A DNA stretch of 64,000 nucleotides from Diploptera punctata (GCA_030220185.1 JASPKZ010007250.1:3359501-3423500), one strand, 5' to 3'; shown: positions 28,151-39,699, counted from the stretch's first letter. Program-made: numbers and translations. The notes: generated by a model not told the origin, from the sequence alone.

Positions 28151-29332
28151 CACAGAGATATCTACTTACTATAATTAAAAAAAAAATCTCGAATTATCGT
28201 TGCAGAAAGTAGTTAACTACCTGAAATAGGCAGTAATAGAAATTACTGACATTTTTCGAAATAAAGGAAATGCATTTTAATTTACACTCCGCACAGGCCT
28301 GCTTGGCCGTACGTGTATATTTTGTTCCATATATGAAAGCAAGCAAATGTATAAACAAATGCATATATGGCTACACACCTACAGTCATACATAAAAAAGG
28401 CATAAAAACAATTAAAGTATATACATGTCTACATCTAAAGTACATACATAATAATTAGGGTTCGGAAGTTGAGAAAATATCATTTTTGCGTGATAGAACG
28501 TTTTGTCGTACTTACAGCAATGGCGACCATGATTGAAAGTTCAACTTCCTACATTTCGGAGTTGCCAACCTTAATAAATATATTGTAATAAAATAACTAT
28601 ACTGTAATATTATATATTACGAAACGCGTGTGGGAAGTATGTATACTACATACAATGTATATACAAAAATATCCAAAAGGTTGTGTATATACATTATACG
28701 AAACAATTCACTGCATTTTAAATGAACATAACTTTATTTGAAACAATATAAAACAATAAATACGTACTTGCCGCCATTTTATCACTAATATTGGTCTCAC
28801 GGCCTCCAGTAGTTTCAACTAATAAACACTATTAACGTTAGTCAATTATTTATAATGAACGCAAATATTTCCAACAAAGATGTTATTATTTTACTATTAT
28901 TTATTATTTTGAAAACACCATCCGCGCAAAAAATAATATACAACGCATGTTGTGAGGTGTTTTGCAGAATCTCGGAAATTAAAAACTCGCTATCGCTCGG
29001 TTTTTAAACATTTTCCTCGTTCTGTAAAAATCACTTCCCAACCTCGCATCATAATATGATATACTATTTTTTTTTAATTTTATGCCTGAAGACGAGACCC
29101 AACATAAAATAAATACATTTTGGTTCACTGTAGGCCAGAGAATGGTGGGTTTTATTTGTCCTTCTTCCATGTTTTTTTGTTTATTGGCCTTTTTTTTTAA
29201 GTCTTAACGCTTTTTTTTGCAACTTCGCCTTTTCTTGGCTACATTTATACTATTTGTATAGGCCTAATTCAAGAATCAAAAGAGTCGAGTCTATTTCCAA
29301 CTTCTTTTATAAACAGTATCTAGTTTTAGTTG
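28151..29332. other. no gene recognised
   Basis: About 1.2 kb of AT-rich sequence. It includes a TATAC-rich imperfect palindrome near 28630-28700 and no coding frame worth keeping. A T-rich run is near 29170-29220. Confidence 0.4.
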
Positions 29333-29578
29333 AATGCAGGCTTTCACGGCCGGTAATCATAATGTTGAGTGATTCCGGGCTATGTGGCCGTGGTCTATAA
29401 CTGGTGTTCCTACCAGATGTTTTCCCTTAGCTGCGGAGGGCATCTTCAGTGGCGACCAGGAAACAACACCTAGAAACTACTCGCCACTGAAGATACCCTC
29501 CGCAGTTGAGGGAGAAAACGTCTGGTAGGAACACCAGTAATGGACCACGGCCACATAGCCCGGAATCACTCAACATTG
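29333..29578. mobile_element. Penelope-like terminal repeats, head-to-head palindrome
   Basis: Arms about 29364-29460 and 29482-29577 are inverted copies of one terminal repeat (GGCCACATAGCCCGGAATCAC). The right arm has a hammerhead-like core: CTGAAGA (29487-29493), stem CCCTC/GAGGG and GAAA (29514-29517). The left arm extends outward into GAATGCAGGCTTTCACGGCC, the sequence at the end of the 21.7-kb copy. There is no coding part. Confidence 0.82.
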
Positions 29579-30185
29579 TAGTATCTATTTTTACTTTCTA
29601 AACACTTTTTTCCCGCTAGAAACTATTGAACACTTACAAAATATCACGTTATTTCGTTATTTTTAACCGTCAGCCTACTGACCGCCTGAATTATTGTGTT
29701 TCGAATTCAAATTTCCTAAGAAGTTGCCACTTTGTGAAAATTACTTCAAACAAAGGGTGAAGGCAGCGAGGTTGTCTTTATTCACTGGTTAGTATCTACA
29801 ACACTTTTTACGCCCTTATTCCAGTTTTTAAAGTATTTTGTAGGATATCTTTTGGTCTTTTTAAATTTCTTTTATAGGCATTTTATAGGTCCTCAACTTC
29901 CGAGCACTTATAATAGTACATATCTACACTCATACAAAACATATTTTGTGTATAGGTATAAAAATAAAAGAAATATTTCACTTTGTACAATAGTAAAGAA
30001 ATTAGCTACATTCTAGATTAAAAAAGAGAACCCACACACACACACACACACACACACAACAACGATCATACCCACACCCACACACATATCAACCCCACCC
30101 ACCTCAGACAGGAAATGCACTGGAAGGCTATTCAACTTAGACTACATAATAGATGATCGGAAACAAATACCGTATGACCTCAAAT
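29579..30185. other. no gene; CA microsatellite
   Basis: Mostly unassigned AT-rich DNA. A (CA)n run at 30031-30058 is followed by degenerate CACCCA sequence. Confidence 0.5.
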
Positions 30186-30472
30186 ATCCATCCATAGTAA
30201 TTCATGCTATGCTTTGCAGCTTTACTAGAAAATTATAGGTGTGATAGCTTAACGTTGCTTTCCACACCGGTGATGGATGATGATGATAAGGTTGATGATG
30301 ATGGCTGGATAATATTCGGGGACCACTGGTCTCTAAGCATCCTGAAATTTGTCTTACCGGTGAGGAAAAACCCCGAAAAAACCTCACTCAGAAGCCTGTT
30401 CCGACCGGGAATCGAACCCGGGCCCGCTGCTTGACAAGGCAGCACGCTACCTCGAGACCACAGCGGTGGAAA
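30186..30472 (-). mobile_element. SINE-1, type A
   Basis: Reverse strand: TCCACCGCTGTGGTCTCGAGG head with B box GGGTTCGATTCCC, body GAGGTTTTTTCGGGG and CACCGGTAAGACAAATTTC, then ATCATC repeats and the type A module to CCATCCATAG near 30186. Confidence 0.9.
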
Positions 30473-30838
30473 CCTCAAACATAGTTCTACATAATCTGTG
30501 TTTGGTATGTGTTTTTGCTTGATGAAAGTACGAGAAATACCAAAATAATTTTATGTGTAGATAGAAATAACTTAAAAGACGCGATATAACTTTACAGGAC
30601 GTGTAAAGATAGCTACGGATTACGCGTAAAGTAGGATTACAACTTAATTGGAATAGGCCTACGAGACAGTCATTGAATGTGGCTTTACCATGAAAATACT
30701 TTCCAAATTTGGGAAATTACTATAAAATGATTCAACTAATTGCCATTATAATAAGTTATGTGGCGACAAGTACCCAGTTTATTTAATTATTTATCAGTTC
30801 TGGTAAACTAGCTAATATTTGAAAATTAATAAACTCTC
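30473..30838. other. no gene recognised
   Basis: AT-rich flank of the minisatellite. Confidence 0.4.
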
Positions 30839-32606
30839 GTAAGCAAGCCAACAAGCTGTTAGCAGTAGTAAGCAAGCCAACAAGCTGTTAGCAGTAGTAA
30901 GCAAGCCAACAAGCTGTTAGCAGTAGTAAGCAAGCCAAAAAGCTGTTAGCAGTAGTAAGCAAGCCAACAAGCTGTTAGCAGTAGTAAGCAAGCCAACAAG
31001 CTGTTAGCAGTAGTAAGCAAGCCAACAAGCTGTTAGCAGTAGTAAGCAAGCCAACAAGCTGTTAGCAGTAGTAAGCAAGCCAACAAGCTGTTAGCAGTAG
31101 TAAGCAAGCCAACAAGCTGTTAGCAGTAGTAAGCAAGCCAACAAGCTGTTAGCAGTAGTAAGCAAGCCAACAAGCTGTTAGCAGTAGTAAGCAAGCCAAC
31201 AAGCTGTTAGCAGTAGTAAGCAAGCCAACAAGCTGTTAGCAGTAGTAAGCAAGCCAACAAGCTGTTAGCAGTAGTAAGCAAGCCAACAAGCTGTTAGCAG
31301 TAGTAAGCAAGCCAACAAGCTGTTGCAGTAGTAAGCAAGCCAACAAGCTGTTAGCAGTAGTAAGCAAGCCAACAAGCTGTTAGCAGTAGTAAGCAAGCCA
31401 ACAAGCTGTTAGCAGTAGTAAGCAAGCCAACAAGCTGTTAGCAGTAGTAAGCAAGCCAACAAGCTGTTAGCAGTAGTAAGCAAGCCAACAAGCTGTTAGC
31501 AGTAGTAAGCAAGCCAACAAGCTGTTAGCAGTAGTAAGCAAGCCAACAAGCTGTTAGCAGTAGTAAGCAAGCCAACAAGCTGTTAGCAGTAGTAAGCAAG
31601 CCAACAAGCTGTTAGCAGTAGTAAGCAAGCCAACAAGCTGTTAGCAGTAGTAAGCAAGCCAACAAGCTGTTAGCAGTAGTAAGCAAGCCAACAAGCTGTT
31701 AGCAGTAGTAAGCAAGCCAACAAGCTGTTAGCAGTAGTAAGCAAGCCAACAAGCTGTTAGCAGTAGTAAGCAAGCCAACAAGCTGTTAGCAGTAGTAAGC
31801 AAGCCAACAAGCTGTTAGCAGTAGTAAGCAAGCCAACAAGCTGTTAGCAGTAGTAAGCAAGCCAACAAGCTGTTAGCAGTAGTAAGCAAGCCAACAAGCT
31901 GTTAGCAGTAGTAAGCAAGCCAACAAGCTGTTAGCAGTAGTAAGCAAGCCAACAAGCTGTTAGCAGTAGTAAGCAAGCCAACAAGCTGTTAGCAGTAGTA
32001 AGCAAGCCAACAAGCTGTTAGCAGTAGTAAGCAAGCCAACAAGCTGTTAGCAGTAGTAAGCAAGCCAACAAGCTGTTAGCAGTAGTAAGCAAGCCAACAA
32101 GCTGTTAGCAGTAGTAAGCAAGCCAACAAGCTGTTAGCAGTAGTAAGCAAGCCAACAAGCTGTTAGCAGTAGTAAGCAAGCCAACAAGCTGTTAGCAGTA
32201 GTAAGCAAGCCAACAAGCTGTTAGCAGTAGTAAGCAAGCCAACAAGCTGTTAGCAGTAGTAAGCAAGCCAACAAGCTGTTAGCAGTAGTAAGCAAGCCAA
32301 CAAGCTGTTAGCAGTAGTAAGCAAGCCAACAAGCTGTTAGCAGTAGTAAGCAAGCCAACAAGCTGTTAGCAGTAGTAAGCAAGCCAACAAGCTGTTAGCA
32401 GTAGTAAGCAAGCCAACAAGCTGTTAGCAGTAGTAAGCAAGCCAACAAGCTGTTAGCAGTAGTAAGCAAGCCAACAAGCTGTTAGCAGTAGTAAGCAAGC
32501 CAACAAGCTGTTAGCAGTAGTAAGCAAGCCAACAAGCTGTTAGCAGTAGTAAGCAAGCCAACAAGCTGTTAGCAGTAGTAAGCAAGCCAACAAGCTGTTA
32601 GCAGTA
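30839..32606. repeat. 29-bp minisatellite, 61 tandem units
   Basis: The unit is GTAAGCAAGCCAACAAGCTG followed by TTAGCAGTA. The array is 1768 bp, i.e. 61 units with a single 1-base deletion. The only differences I found are C-to-A in unit 4 (near 30938) and the lost A in unit 17 (near 31324). There is no long ORF in any frame because 29 is not a multiple of three and stops recur. The last unit runs straight into LINE coding sequence. One unit reads KQANKLLAV in the frame of that LINE. Confidence 0.97.
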
Positions 32607-32725
32607 GAAATGCATTTTTGGAGACGATCGAAAAGAATTTCAAGAAGGGAAAAAGTCAGAAACAGCACAATAAGGGAATTCATGCAATTCAGAGGAATGT
32701 AGCATCGTTGGAGGGACTTGGTAAA
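32607..32725 (+). mobile_element. LINE coding fragment at the minisatellite edge
   Basis: In frame with the last minisatellite unit: EMHFWRRSKRISRREKVRNS then TIREFMQF. It is homologous to the segment at 13.56-13.65 kb (EMDFIRRAARISRREN). Only about 120 bp are recognisable. Confidence 0.75.
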
Positions 32726-32772
32726 TTTAATCTTTAGGTTTTTATACAACATTCGAGAAGACGGGAAACATT

Positions 32773-33160
32773 CTTCTTCTTCTTCTTCTTCCTTCCAAGT
32801 ATTAGGCCAAGGCCTGTTACGATCCTATAGAAAATTTTCCCTCCAGCGTTTCATAGGACGGCACAGTGATCTTCGTCATCTTGGTATATAATTATAAACA
32901 GCTTTGGGGATCCGATTTGAACTCATTCTTTCAAGATGGTGTTTCCAATTTAGTTGGTACTGTTTAATATATTCCAAAATTGGCGTAGTCTTCAATTCTT
33001 TTAAGATATCGGTGTTCCTTTTCCGATCCCATCTGGTGTAACCCGCTGTTCTGCGCATGAATCTCATTTCACAAGCCGTTATTCTGCTTTCATGTTGTTT
33101 TTTTAGTGTCCATGCTTCACTACCATAGGTCAACACTGGTCTAGCCAAAGTGTTTATATA
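32773..33160 (-). mobile_element. LINE family D 3' fragment with GAA tail
   Basis: TTC repeats (32773-32790) are the reverse of the GAA tail. Reverse frame 32876-33148: ARPVLTYGSEAWTLKKQHES, RITACEMRFMRRTAGYTRWD, RKRNTDILKEL and NWKHHLERMSSNRIPKAVYN. The stretch has no stop until the GRRS region, where a shift occurs near 32870. Confidence 0.88.
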
Positions 33161-33559
33161 AACGTAATCTGTGTGTTTTTGTACACCATTTAAACATTAA
33201 ACTTAACAATAATACAAATTTCCTGCTTCAACGCTTTCATACAGAAATGTGTAGGCTGTTTTATGCCACCGTTCCATCGTTCAGAGAACAAGTGACTACT
33301 AACGTTATGTTGGCCAATCTGATAAAATACGTTCCGGCTAAAGCGAATTGCCAACATGTTTATTCACATACAAGGGGTTTCTATCCCAAGAGTCCATCTA
33401 CATTGTAAGCAGGTTAGGGTGGGAAAATAGGCAAGTCAGCGTTAGATGGGCAAGTTAGAGTCAGAAAATGGACGAGTTAATACATCATAATATTAGTTTA
33501 ACGTTCAGTTGTTTGTTAGCGTTTTGTGATAAATTAGCTACACTATTTGAACAATGACT
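33161..33559. other. no gene recognised
   Basis: Unassigned. GGCAAGTCAGCGTTAGATGG and GGGCAAGTTAGAGTCAG near 33430-33475 form a short imperfect repeat. Confidence 0.4.
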
Positions 33560-34030
33560 AATGCATATATTCATCATCATAGTACATTCATGAATTTAGG
33601 CCATTTGTTGATCTGTTTCGGCCTCAAGTGAAACACCATCCAGAAGTCTTTAAGTGGACGCCCTGGTCTTCTTCTTCCTGCAGATTGATATCTTAACATT
33701 TGTTTGGGTTCCTGTGACCTTCCATTCGATGAACATGTTGCATCCATCTTGACTTATAATCAAAATTTTGTTTTCTAAAGGTTCCATGTGCAATTCTTCT
33801 AAGATGTCTTCATTTTTTTGTGATCTAATGGAGTGTATCCTGCAGTCCTCCGACGGAATCTCATTTCAGCAGATCTAAGTCTTTGTATATCCTTCAGTTT
33901 CAACGTCCATACTTCGCTACCATACAAAAGAGTTGGAAGAGCCAGTGTTTTATACACTTCTAGTCTTGAATGTTTTTGGACTAACTGTGGCTTGAAGATA
34001 GAATTTATTAACCCTAAAATTCTTTAAAAA
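33560..34030 (-). mobile_element. LINE family E 3' fragment
   Basis: Nearly the same sequence as 15.97-16.26 kb (GTACATTCATGAATTTAGGCC, GTGGACGCCCTGGTCTTC) but longer. Upstream on the reverse strand are VYKTLALPTLLYGSEVWTLK and RRSAEMRFRR-type segments. The tail is a short CATCAT. Confidence 0.82.
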
Positions 34031-34359
34031 ATTTTGATATTTTTGCATTTTACATCCTTTTCTTCTTCATATGAGATATTGCATTCTAGGTATGCTCCAA
34101 AATTTTATTGCCAAGTACAATTTTATTCTGACAGGATCTACAATTGAAATACCATAATTTGCGTTTTCTCTATGCATATTTTATATTGCAAATATGATGA
34201 TTTTAGGTTACCTTAAGCTCAACTTCTAGTTTCATTTTAGAGCATTTATTATATTTTTTTTGGAAAAAACTAACATATATGTTTCTCTCAGGTTATTACT
34301 CACATACTAAACAATATTTTTTTTTTGCTTGAAATTATATAGGTGACATGGGTGGCATT
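34031..34359. other. no gene recognised
   Basis: AT-rich, T-runs, unassigned. Confidence 0.4.
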
Positions 34360-34870
34360 AGAATTTCCAGTGTTTATTATATACTTCAATTTGTTTTTAA
34401 ATGTTTAGCAGACTCTGATACAGAGCGGAAGAGAATTCCATGTTCTGTCAGTTGAAACTCTAAGAGGTAGTGAATAATACACAGTGTGATGAGGAAGGAT
34501 ATAAAAGAAAATGCGTTGATGGGACAGGATGCCTAAATTATGTCCATCGGAGAATCTGACATAAAGTTGTGATAAGTTATTAGGTGATGCTGTGTTTAGT
34601 ATTTTATGGAGAAGAGATAAGGAATGGACGATTCTACGATCTCGTAAACGAATGACATTTCTTCCTGGAATGGAGTAATGTCATATCTACGAATACCACC
34701 AATAAAACGATCGCAAGAATTAAGAACATATTACATTCTTTGATTAAAAATAGTATATAGGTCTGTAAAAAGAGTATCACAATAATCAAAATGGGGCACT
34801 GCATGGGATTCTACTGGAATTTGCCTTGGATCAGATGATAAGCGTTTTCTTATGCGATTCATAAATTAAT
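34360..34870 (-). mobile_element. CR1/L2-like LINE fragment, decayed
   Basis: Reverse strand around 34800: VPHFDYCDTLFTDLYTIF, then NSCDRFIGGIRRYDI, matching the order PHFDYC..LQR..ACIRFIF..RYDH of the 10.5-kb copy. Further on, SESAKHL-like sequence lies near 34410. Many stops. Confidence 0.7.
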
Positions 34871-35089
34871 TATCGAGAAGATGGTTTCCCTGCGAAAAGA
34901 AGTAAAGTCCTGAGACCCGTGTCGAACATTTTAAGAAATATATAAAAAAGTATGGAGCATGAAAGTACCTCAAGAAATGAGTTCTCTCTGTGTAAATTAC
35001 CGGTTGTTTTAAGCCCAGATTTTTGAAAAGCTAATTGAGTAGGATATTGAAAAGCGTCATTAAATAAAAATAATACATTATGCTTATTT

Positions 35090-35591
35090 CACTGGTCAAC
35101 ATGATTTTTGTCTCATGAGTACGAATAGTTGCACTTAATGCAGTTTTTATATCGTGTTTTCAAATATGTATTCGGAATTTCTCCATAGCCCACAGTTTTT
35201 TTATTTCAATTTCAATTAATGGATTTAAATAATTATTTTTTAATAAACGTTTTTTCGTCCATTTGTCCATTGTAAAATGAAACTAAATGAGCTAACTCAG
35301 GAGATTTCAGCTATGGAGAAGAGATATCAAGGCAAATGGAATCCTAATATGCTGGCCGATTATTGTTGGACCATCAAAACGGATGCTCCACAGGCGAAAT
35401 ATAGCAGAAAATCATCATTTCTTACTTTCTTTGTGAGTTCGAATGTTCGAATATTGTGTAGTTACGAATGTAGAAAACATTAAAGTGTTTGAAATTATAA
35501 ATTCCTGTCTCTCGGAAACTTTGCGTGATGGAGAAAAGCCGAACGATATCATATTTGAATTCAGGAGAAAAAATAGTATCTCAATCACATA
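35090..35591 (+). mobile_element. repeat X, left part (split by mariner)
   Basis: Starts CACTGGTCAACATG and runs to the TA at 35590-35591 where the mariner sits; it resumes at 36922-36968 and ends GCTCAGTG. A second, unsplit copy in opposite orientation is at 40.24-40.79 kb. The ends (CACTG..CAACA with TTTTGTCTCA inside) look like imperfect terminal inverted repeats. A frame reads ISAMEKRYQGKWNPNMLADY then CWTIKTDAPQAKYSRKSS, resembling an ORF I recall as widespread in arthropod genomes. Its function is unknown to me. Confidence 0.65.
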
Positions 35592-36919
35592 CAGGGTGGA
35601 CCGCTCGAATGGACCTAATTTCAATTGCTTGTTACTGGCAAACGGTTGAAGATAGAAACTTAAAACAACGTTCATAGTACAGAAAAACTCACCAAGTTTC
35701 GAATCCTGTCGGTAGATGGCACAAAGATACGTTTCTCGTTCTTAGATTTAATTGTTTGTGAAAATGGCGACTCCGCAGATGAAAGCGCAAGCTGTTTTGT
35801 GGTATGCGGAGTTTAAATCAATCATTAGAGTTCAAAGGGAGTTCCGGCGTGTGTTTAACCGTGATGCTCCAACTGCTAGAAGCATAAAGAAGTGGCGTGA
35901 TACATTATTAGCTACAGGATCTGTGTTGAAGAAGCATGGTGGTGGTCGCAGAGCGTCCGATGAAATGGTAGCAAATGTTCAAGCCGCATTTGAGCGAAGC
36001 CCCCGGAAGTCATTAAGAAGAGCTTCGCGGGAACTTCAAATACCAAAATCGACATTACAACGGATTGTCCACAAACGCCTCAAACTGCACGCATATAAAG
36101 TGCAGTTAGTGCAACGTCTGGAGCCGAATGACATGCCGAAACGAGTGGAATTCGCCAATACGATGCTGGACCGTCTCGGCGCTGATCCTGACTTCATGAC
36201 CAAGATTTTCTTCTCGGACGAAGCCACTTTCCATTTGTCAGGCAAGGTAAACCGGCATAATGTGCGGATCTGGGGATCGGAGAATCCTCACGCTATTCAA
36301 GAGCATGTTCGTGATAGTCCGAAGATGAATGTTTGGTGCAGTTTGTCACATAATAAGGTCATTGGACCGTTTTTCTTCGCCGAGAGAAAACTGTTCGTGG
36401 TACCACATATCTTGACATGCTGGAGCAGTTCTTCTTTCCACAAATTGAACAACTGCAGCCTAACATCGTTTTCCAGCAAGATGGTGCTCCTCCCCACTGG
36501 TCCAATGAAGTTCGTACGACTTTGGACAACATTTTCCCTGGCCGTTGGATTGGTAGGGGAGGACCAATCGCGTGGCCCCCGAGATCTCCCGATTTAACAC
36601 CACTGGATTTCTTTCTCTGGGGCTATGTCAAAGATAAAGTTTACACCACCCCAGTCAAAGAACTTCGTGATCTTCGTGAGCGCATCATAGAGGCTATTGA
36701 GAACATTCCAGAAGACATACTCCAACGTACTTGGCAAGAAATTGTTCATCGCTTTGATATCGTCACAGTGACTGCTGGGGCTCATATAGAGATGTGGTGA
36801 TCTGGATATCAAAACTTGGTGAGTTTTTCTGTAATATGAACGTTGTTTTAAGTTTCTATCTTCAACCGTTTGCCAGTAACAAGCAATTGAAATTAGGTCC
36901 ATTCGAGCGGTCCACCCTG
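35592..36919 (+). mobile_element. mariner-like DNA transposon, nearly complete
   Basis: Ends CAGGGTGGACCGCTCGAATGG and its complement, inverted repeats of about 110 bp, TA duplication at 35590-35591 and 36920-36921. Length is 1328 bp. The empty paralogue at about 40.3 kb reads ...AATCACATATGTTTC, with one TA at the same place, confirming the boundaries. Confidence 0.95.
35764..36800 (+). pseudogene. DD41D mariner-like transposase, one frameshift
   Basis: ATG 35764 (MATPQMKAQAVLWYAEFKSI) opens a helix-turn-helix half with TARSIKKWRDT, then KSTLQRIVHKRLKLHA. The first aspartate is D152 in FFSDEATFHLSG. The frame is lost by a small indel in an A-run near 36386-36391 and resumes as DMLEQFFFPQIEQLQ, QQDGAPPHW (second aspartate), PPRSPDLTPLDFFLWGYVKD (third), ending IVTVTAGAHIEMW at 36800. 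The second-to-third spacing is 41 residues. All three catalytic residues survive and only this shift is evident, so the copy died recently. Confidence 0.92.
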
Positions 36920-36969
36920 TATTTTTCTTTCTGAGACAAAAAAAAAAGTTTATTTTTTGTTGCTCAGTG
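36920..36969 (+). mobile_element. repeat X, right part
   Basis: Continuation of repeat X after the mariner: TTTTTCTTTCTGAGAC, an A-run, then GTTGCTCAGTG. It matches the reverse complement of 40250-40300. Confidence 0.7.
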
Positions 36970-36989
36970 TAATGTAATGTTATTTAGGC

Positions 36990-37696
36990 AATATCACGGA
37001 AAAAATAAAAGCCAACAAAAACATTATATTAAAAGACAATAAGAAATTGGAACTGGAAGTAAAATAGATAAAACTAATTACAGGCTTATGATCACACATA
37101 TAATACATTATATAATGCAAATGGACAGCTAATGACAAAGAAGGGAATTTTGAAGATGTGACAGAATTCAAATACCTAAGAAGAATAATTACAAACGTGA
37201 ATGAGATGAAAAAAGAAATTAAATCTAGTCTCAATCCTGGAAAAGCACACTATTTTGCATTACAGATACTCTTGCCATCATCCCAACTTATCTAAAAAAA
37301 AGTAAAAATATAAATATATAAAACAGTTATTCTTCCAGTTATGTGGATGTGAAACATGCTTTCTTACTTTAAGGGATAGGAAAATATTGCGAATATTTAA
37401 GACTAAAGTTCTTAGGAAAATTTTGGACCAAAAAGAGACAAACAGATAAGTGAAGGAAGTAACGTGAGCTACATGGTCTTTCTTCATGAGAAACCAGATA
37501 TAATATAAAAATAATTAAGTCTCATAGAATGCGGTAGGCAGGGCATGTGGAAAATTAAATAGGGGCATGGGAATTTCTTGGAAGAAAATCATAGGGAAAA
37601 CGCCCTGTAGATAAACCAAGAATGAGTTAGGAGAATAATATTAACCATGAATAGAGGGTGATTAATTATATAATAATAATAATTAATAATAATAAT

Positions 37697-37728
<32 letters not shown>

Positions 37729-37970
37729 GCTTTATTTTACCTGGCAGAGTTAAGGCCTTAAGGCCTTGTCTGCCACTCAACCAGGTTTTAAAAAAATACA
37801 AAATACAAAAAAAAAATAGTCTTACAACTACATAAACAATTACATATTATAAAAACAATACAATACATAAAAACAATACAATGGTGATGATTGGAAGGGA
37901 TGTACGGAGAGCTTATATCCGTTTGGCAATTAACCTTTGGTTTCGGTAGTGCCAATGACGTATTTAATAC
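36990..37970 (+). mobile_element. LINE family A, long decayed copy interrupted by another LINE
   Basis: Order from LKDNKKLELEV (KLGLEVN region) through NGQLMTKKGNFEDV, EFKYLRRIITNVNEMKKEI, LPVMWM-CETCFLTL and VGRQGMW to NINHE. It is then broken at about 37667 and resumes at about 37882 (GTGATGATTGGAAGGGATG) to CGGTAGTGCCAATGACG. It starts upstream of most family copies. Confidence 0.75.
37667..37880 (-). mobile_element. CR1/L2-like LINE 3'UTR insert
   Basis: TAATAA repeats (37667-37728), then AGCTTTATTTTACCTGGCAG and the self-complementary AAGGCCTTAAGGCCTT (37752-37767), CACTCAACCAGG. Same 3'UTR as at 10.25 kb. It lies inside a family A LINE copy. Confidence 0.78.
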
Positions 37971-38457
37971 ATATTTAATTTTGGAATAGAGCTACCATTT
38001 TCAATGAGGACAATACGACTCTAAGTTCATAGCACGATTTGTCAGAAAAATAATGCATGTAAATTTACATAGAAACATAGTCGTTGAAATGGATTACAGA
38101 AGTCGTTGGACGTTGAGAAAGGGATCGTTTGAGAGGAGCAGGGATTTTAGGGAATAAGCATGTAGTCAATTTGTAGCAGCGTATGCAAATGTACAGAGAA
38201 GGGACCAGAGGCTCTCTGGACCCGATTATGAATGCTTGGTGTATCTTGTATCACTGTGTGTGTGTTAACTACACAATTGCAATTCAATTTCTATTCCATC
38301 TCCTGACTCAAGCTCTTATCTGATTACCAGAAACCCCAACCAAGATAACTGCTTACTCCACTTCTTCAAACATAAATGCCATTATTCATTTCCTTCATAT
38401 TTCCAGAATTAGTACGAATTTCAGGCAACTATATTTCAAAATGTATAAAGATGCTAT
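37971..38457. other. no gene recognised
   Basis: Unassigned sequence. Confidence 0.4.
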
Positions 38458-38612
38458 AGATTACGTTGATTAAGATTTTCACGGTTATCTTTATGTATTT
38501 TATAATACCTTTTCGGGATTCTTGCCCGTGTCTTCCAGTGTTGTCTTCTCGATGTTTCATCACCTACTGCGGGTGACATCTTCAGGGGATATCGCTTGTG
38601 TAATTTTTTTAC
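38458..38612 (-). mobile_element. Penelope-like terminal repeat
   Basis: Reverse strand: CCCCTGAAGATGTCACCCGC, then AGTAGGTGATGAAACATCGAG and GACACGGGCAAGAATCCCG, ending ACCGTGAAAATCTTAATC. The layout (core, stem TCACC/GGTGA, GAAAC, then a GTGAAA end) parallels the 21.7- and 29.4-kb repeats. Confidence 0.68.
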
Positions 38613-38644
38613 AGTAAACTTTTGGGGACAAAAATTAGTCTTAT

Positions 38645-39465
38645 TCTTCTTCACGGTTTAGCCTTATTTACTAGCCTGTTCCGGCTGTTTCCATCTTTTC
38701 TTTGGTCTTCGCAAAGTTCTTCTTCCTCGTGGTGCATAGCTGTATGCTGCTTTTGGTATTCTATTCTCAGTCATCCTTGCCAAGTGTTCTTTCCAGTTTG
38801 TTCTGTATTTCACTATTGTTGTGTTTAATTCCTCTACTTTTAGTTGTCTTAATTCTGTGTTTTTTTTTTGTCTGTTCTTTGATATCCTGCTATTGGTCTG
38901 AGGAATTTCATTTCAGCAGCTTGTATTCTGGCAGATTGTTGTGTTGTTACTGTCAATGTTTCGGATCCATAAGTAGTAATAGGCACTGCCATTGTCTTGT
39001 ATAATTTCATTATAGAATCTTTCCTGGCTTTATTTTTCAAAGTTCTTTTTAATGTTCCTGTTATATAATTAAACTTATTTAGTTTGTTATTTATATCTGT
39101 TTCCACTGTGTATGATATTTCACAAGCTAGGAAGTTATATCTTACCACTTATTTTCTAATATTATCTTTGTCCGAACTGGATTAGCGCCCTAGAAGTCCG
39201 TAGTTTTTTATTTTTCTGATGATATTTCCATGTTATATATTTTTGATATTTTATTTAGTTTATGTAGAATTTTTTATAGTTCGTCCTCTGTTTTTTCTAT
39301 TAAAATCTGGTCATCTGCAAAGGTAACTGTTTTTATTACTATATTTCCTAAGTTAATTCCCCCAGTCGTCATTTGCTTCCATGATCCTATCATGTCAAAA
39401 TAAATGTTAAAAAGAATGGTTGATAGTGGAACACCTTGTCTAAGTCACAAAAAAATAGTGCTGGT
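38645..39465 (-). mobile_element. LINE family B, 5'-truncated
   Basis: Reverse strand: LRQGVPLSTILFNIYFDMIG and TFADDQILIEKTEDEL (palm motif FADD), then KISKIYNMEISSEK, NPVRTKIILENK and VVRYNFLACEISYTVETDIN through TYGSETLTVTTQQSARIQAA (39148-38849), EMKFLRPIAGYQRTDKK and the family end at about 38650. It has several stops and shifts. The GAA tail is nearly absent. Confidence 0.87.
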
Positions 39466-39699
39466 GGATTTCATTATATTGAAATTAATGAGCATATAAA
39501 TAAGGGCAAATATGCGATATCAAAATTAAATTGTATTTTGTGACATCAGAATATAAGTTATAAAAAATTAATAAAATAATGCGTACATTGGAGCAGAAAC
39601 ATTGGAACTGAAATCTAGAACGATAAGTAAGTTCTGCCGAAATGAATTCTTGGAGGCGTTCAACTGGAATTTATTGAAGAGATAAAATAAGAAACTGCA
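39466..39699. other. no gene recognised
   Basis: AT-rich, unassigned. Confidence 0.4.

Noticed and set aside
30839..32606. CRISPR-like array of 29-bp repeats
   Set aside because: There are no spacers; the units are directly contiguous and the context is eukaryotic. It is a minisatellite.
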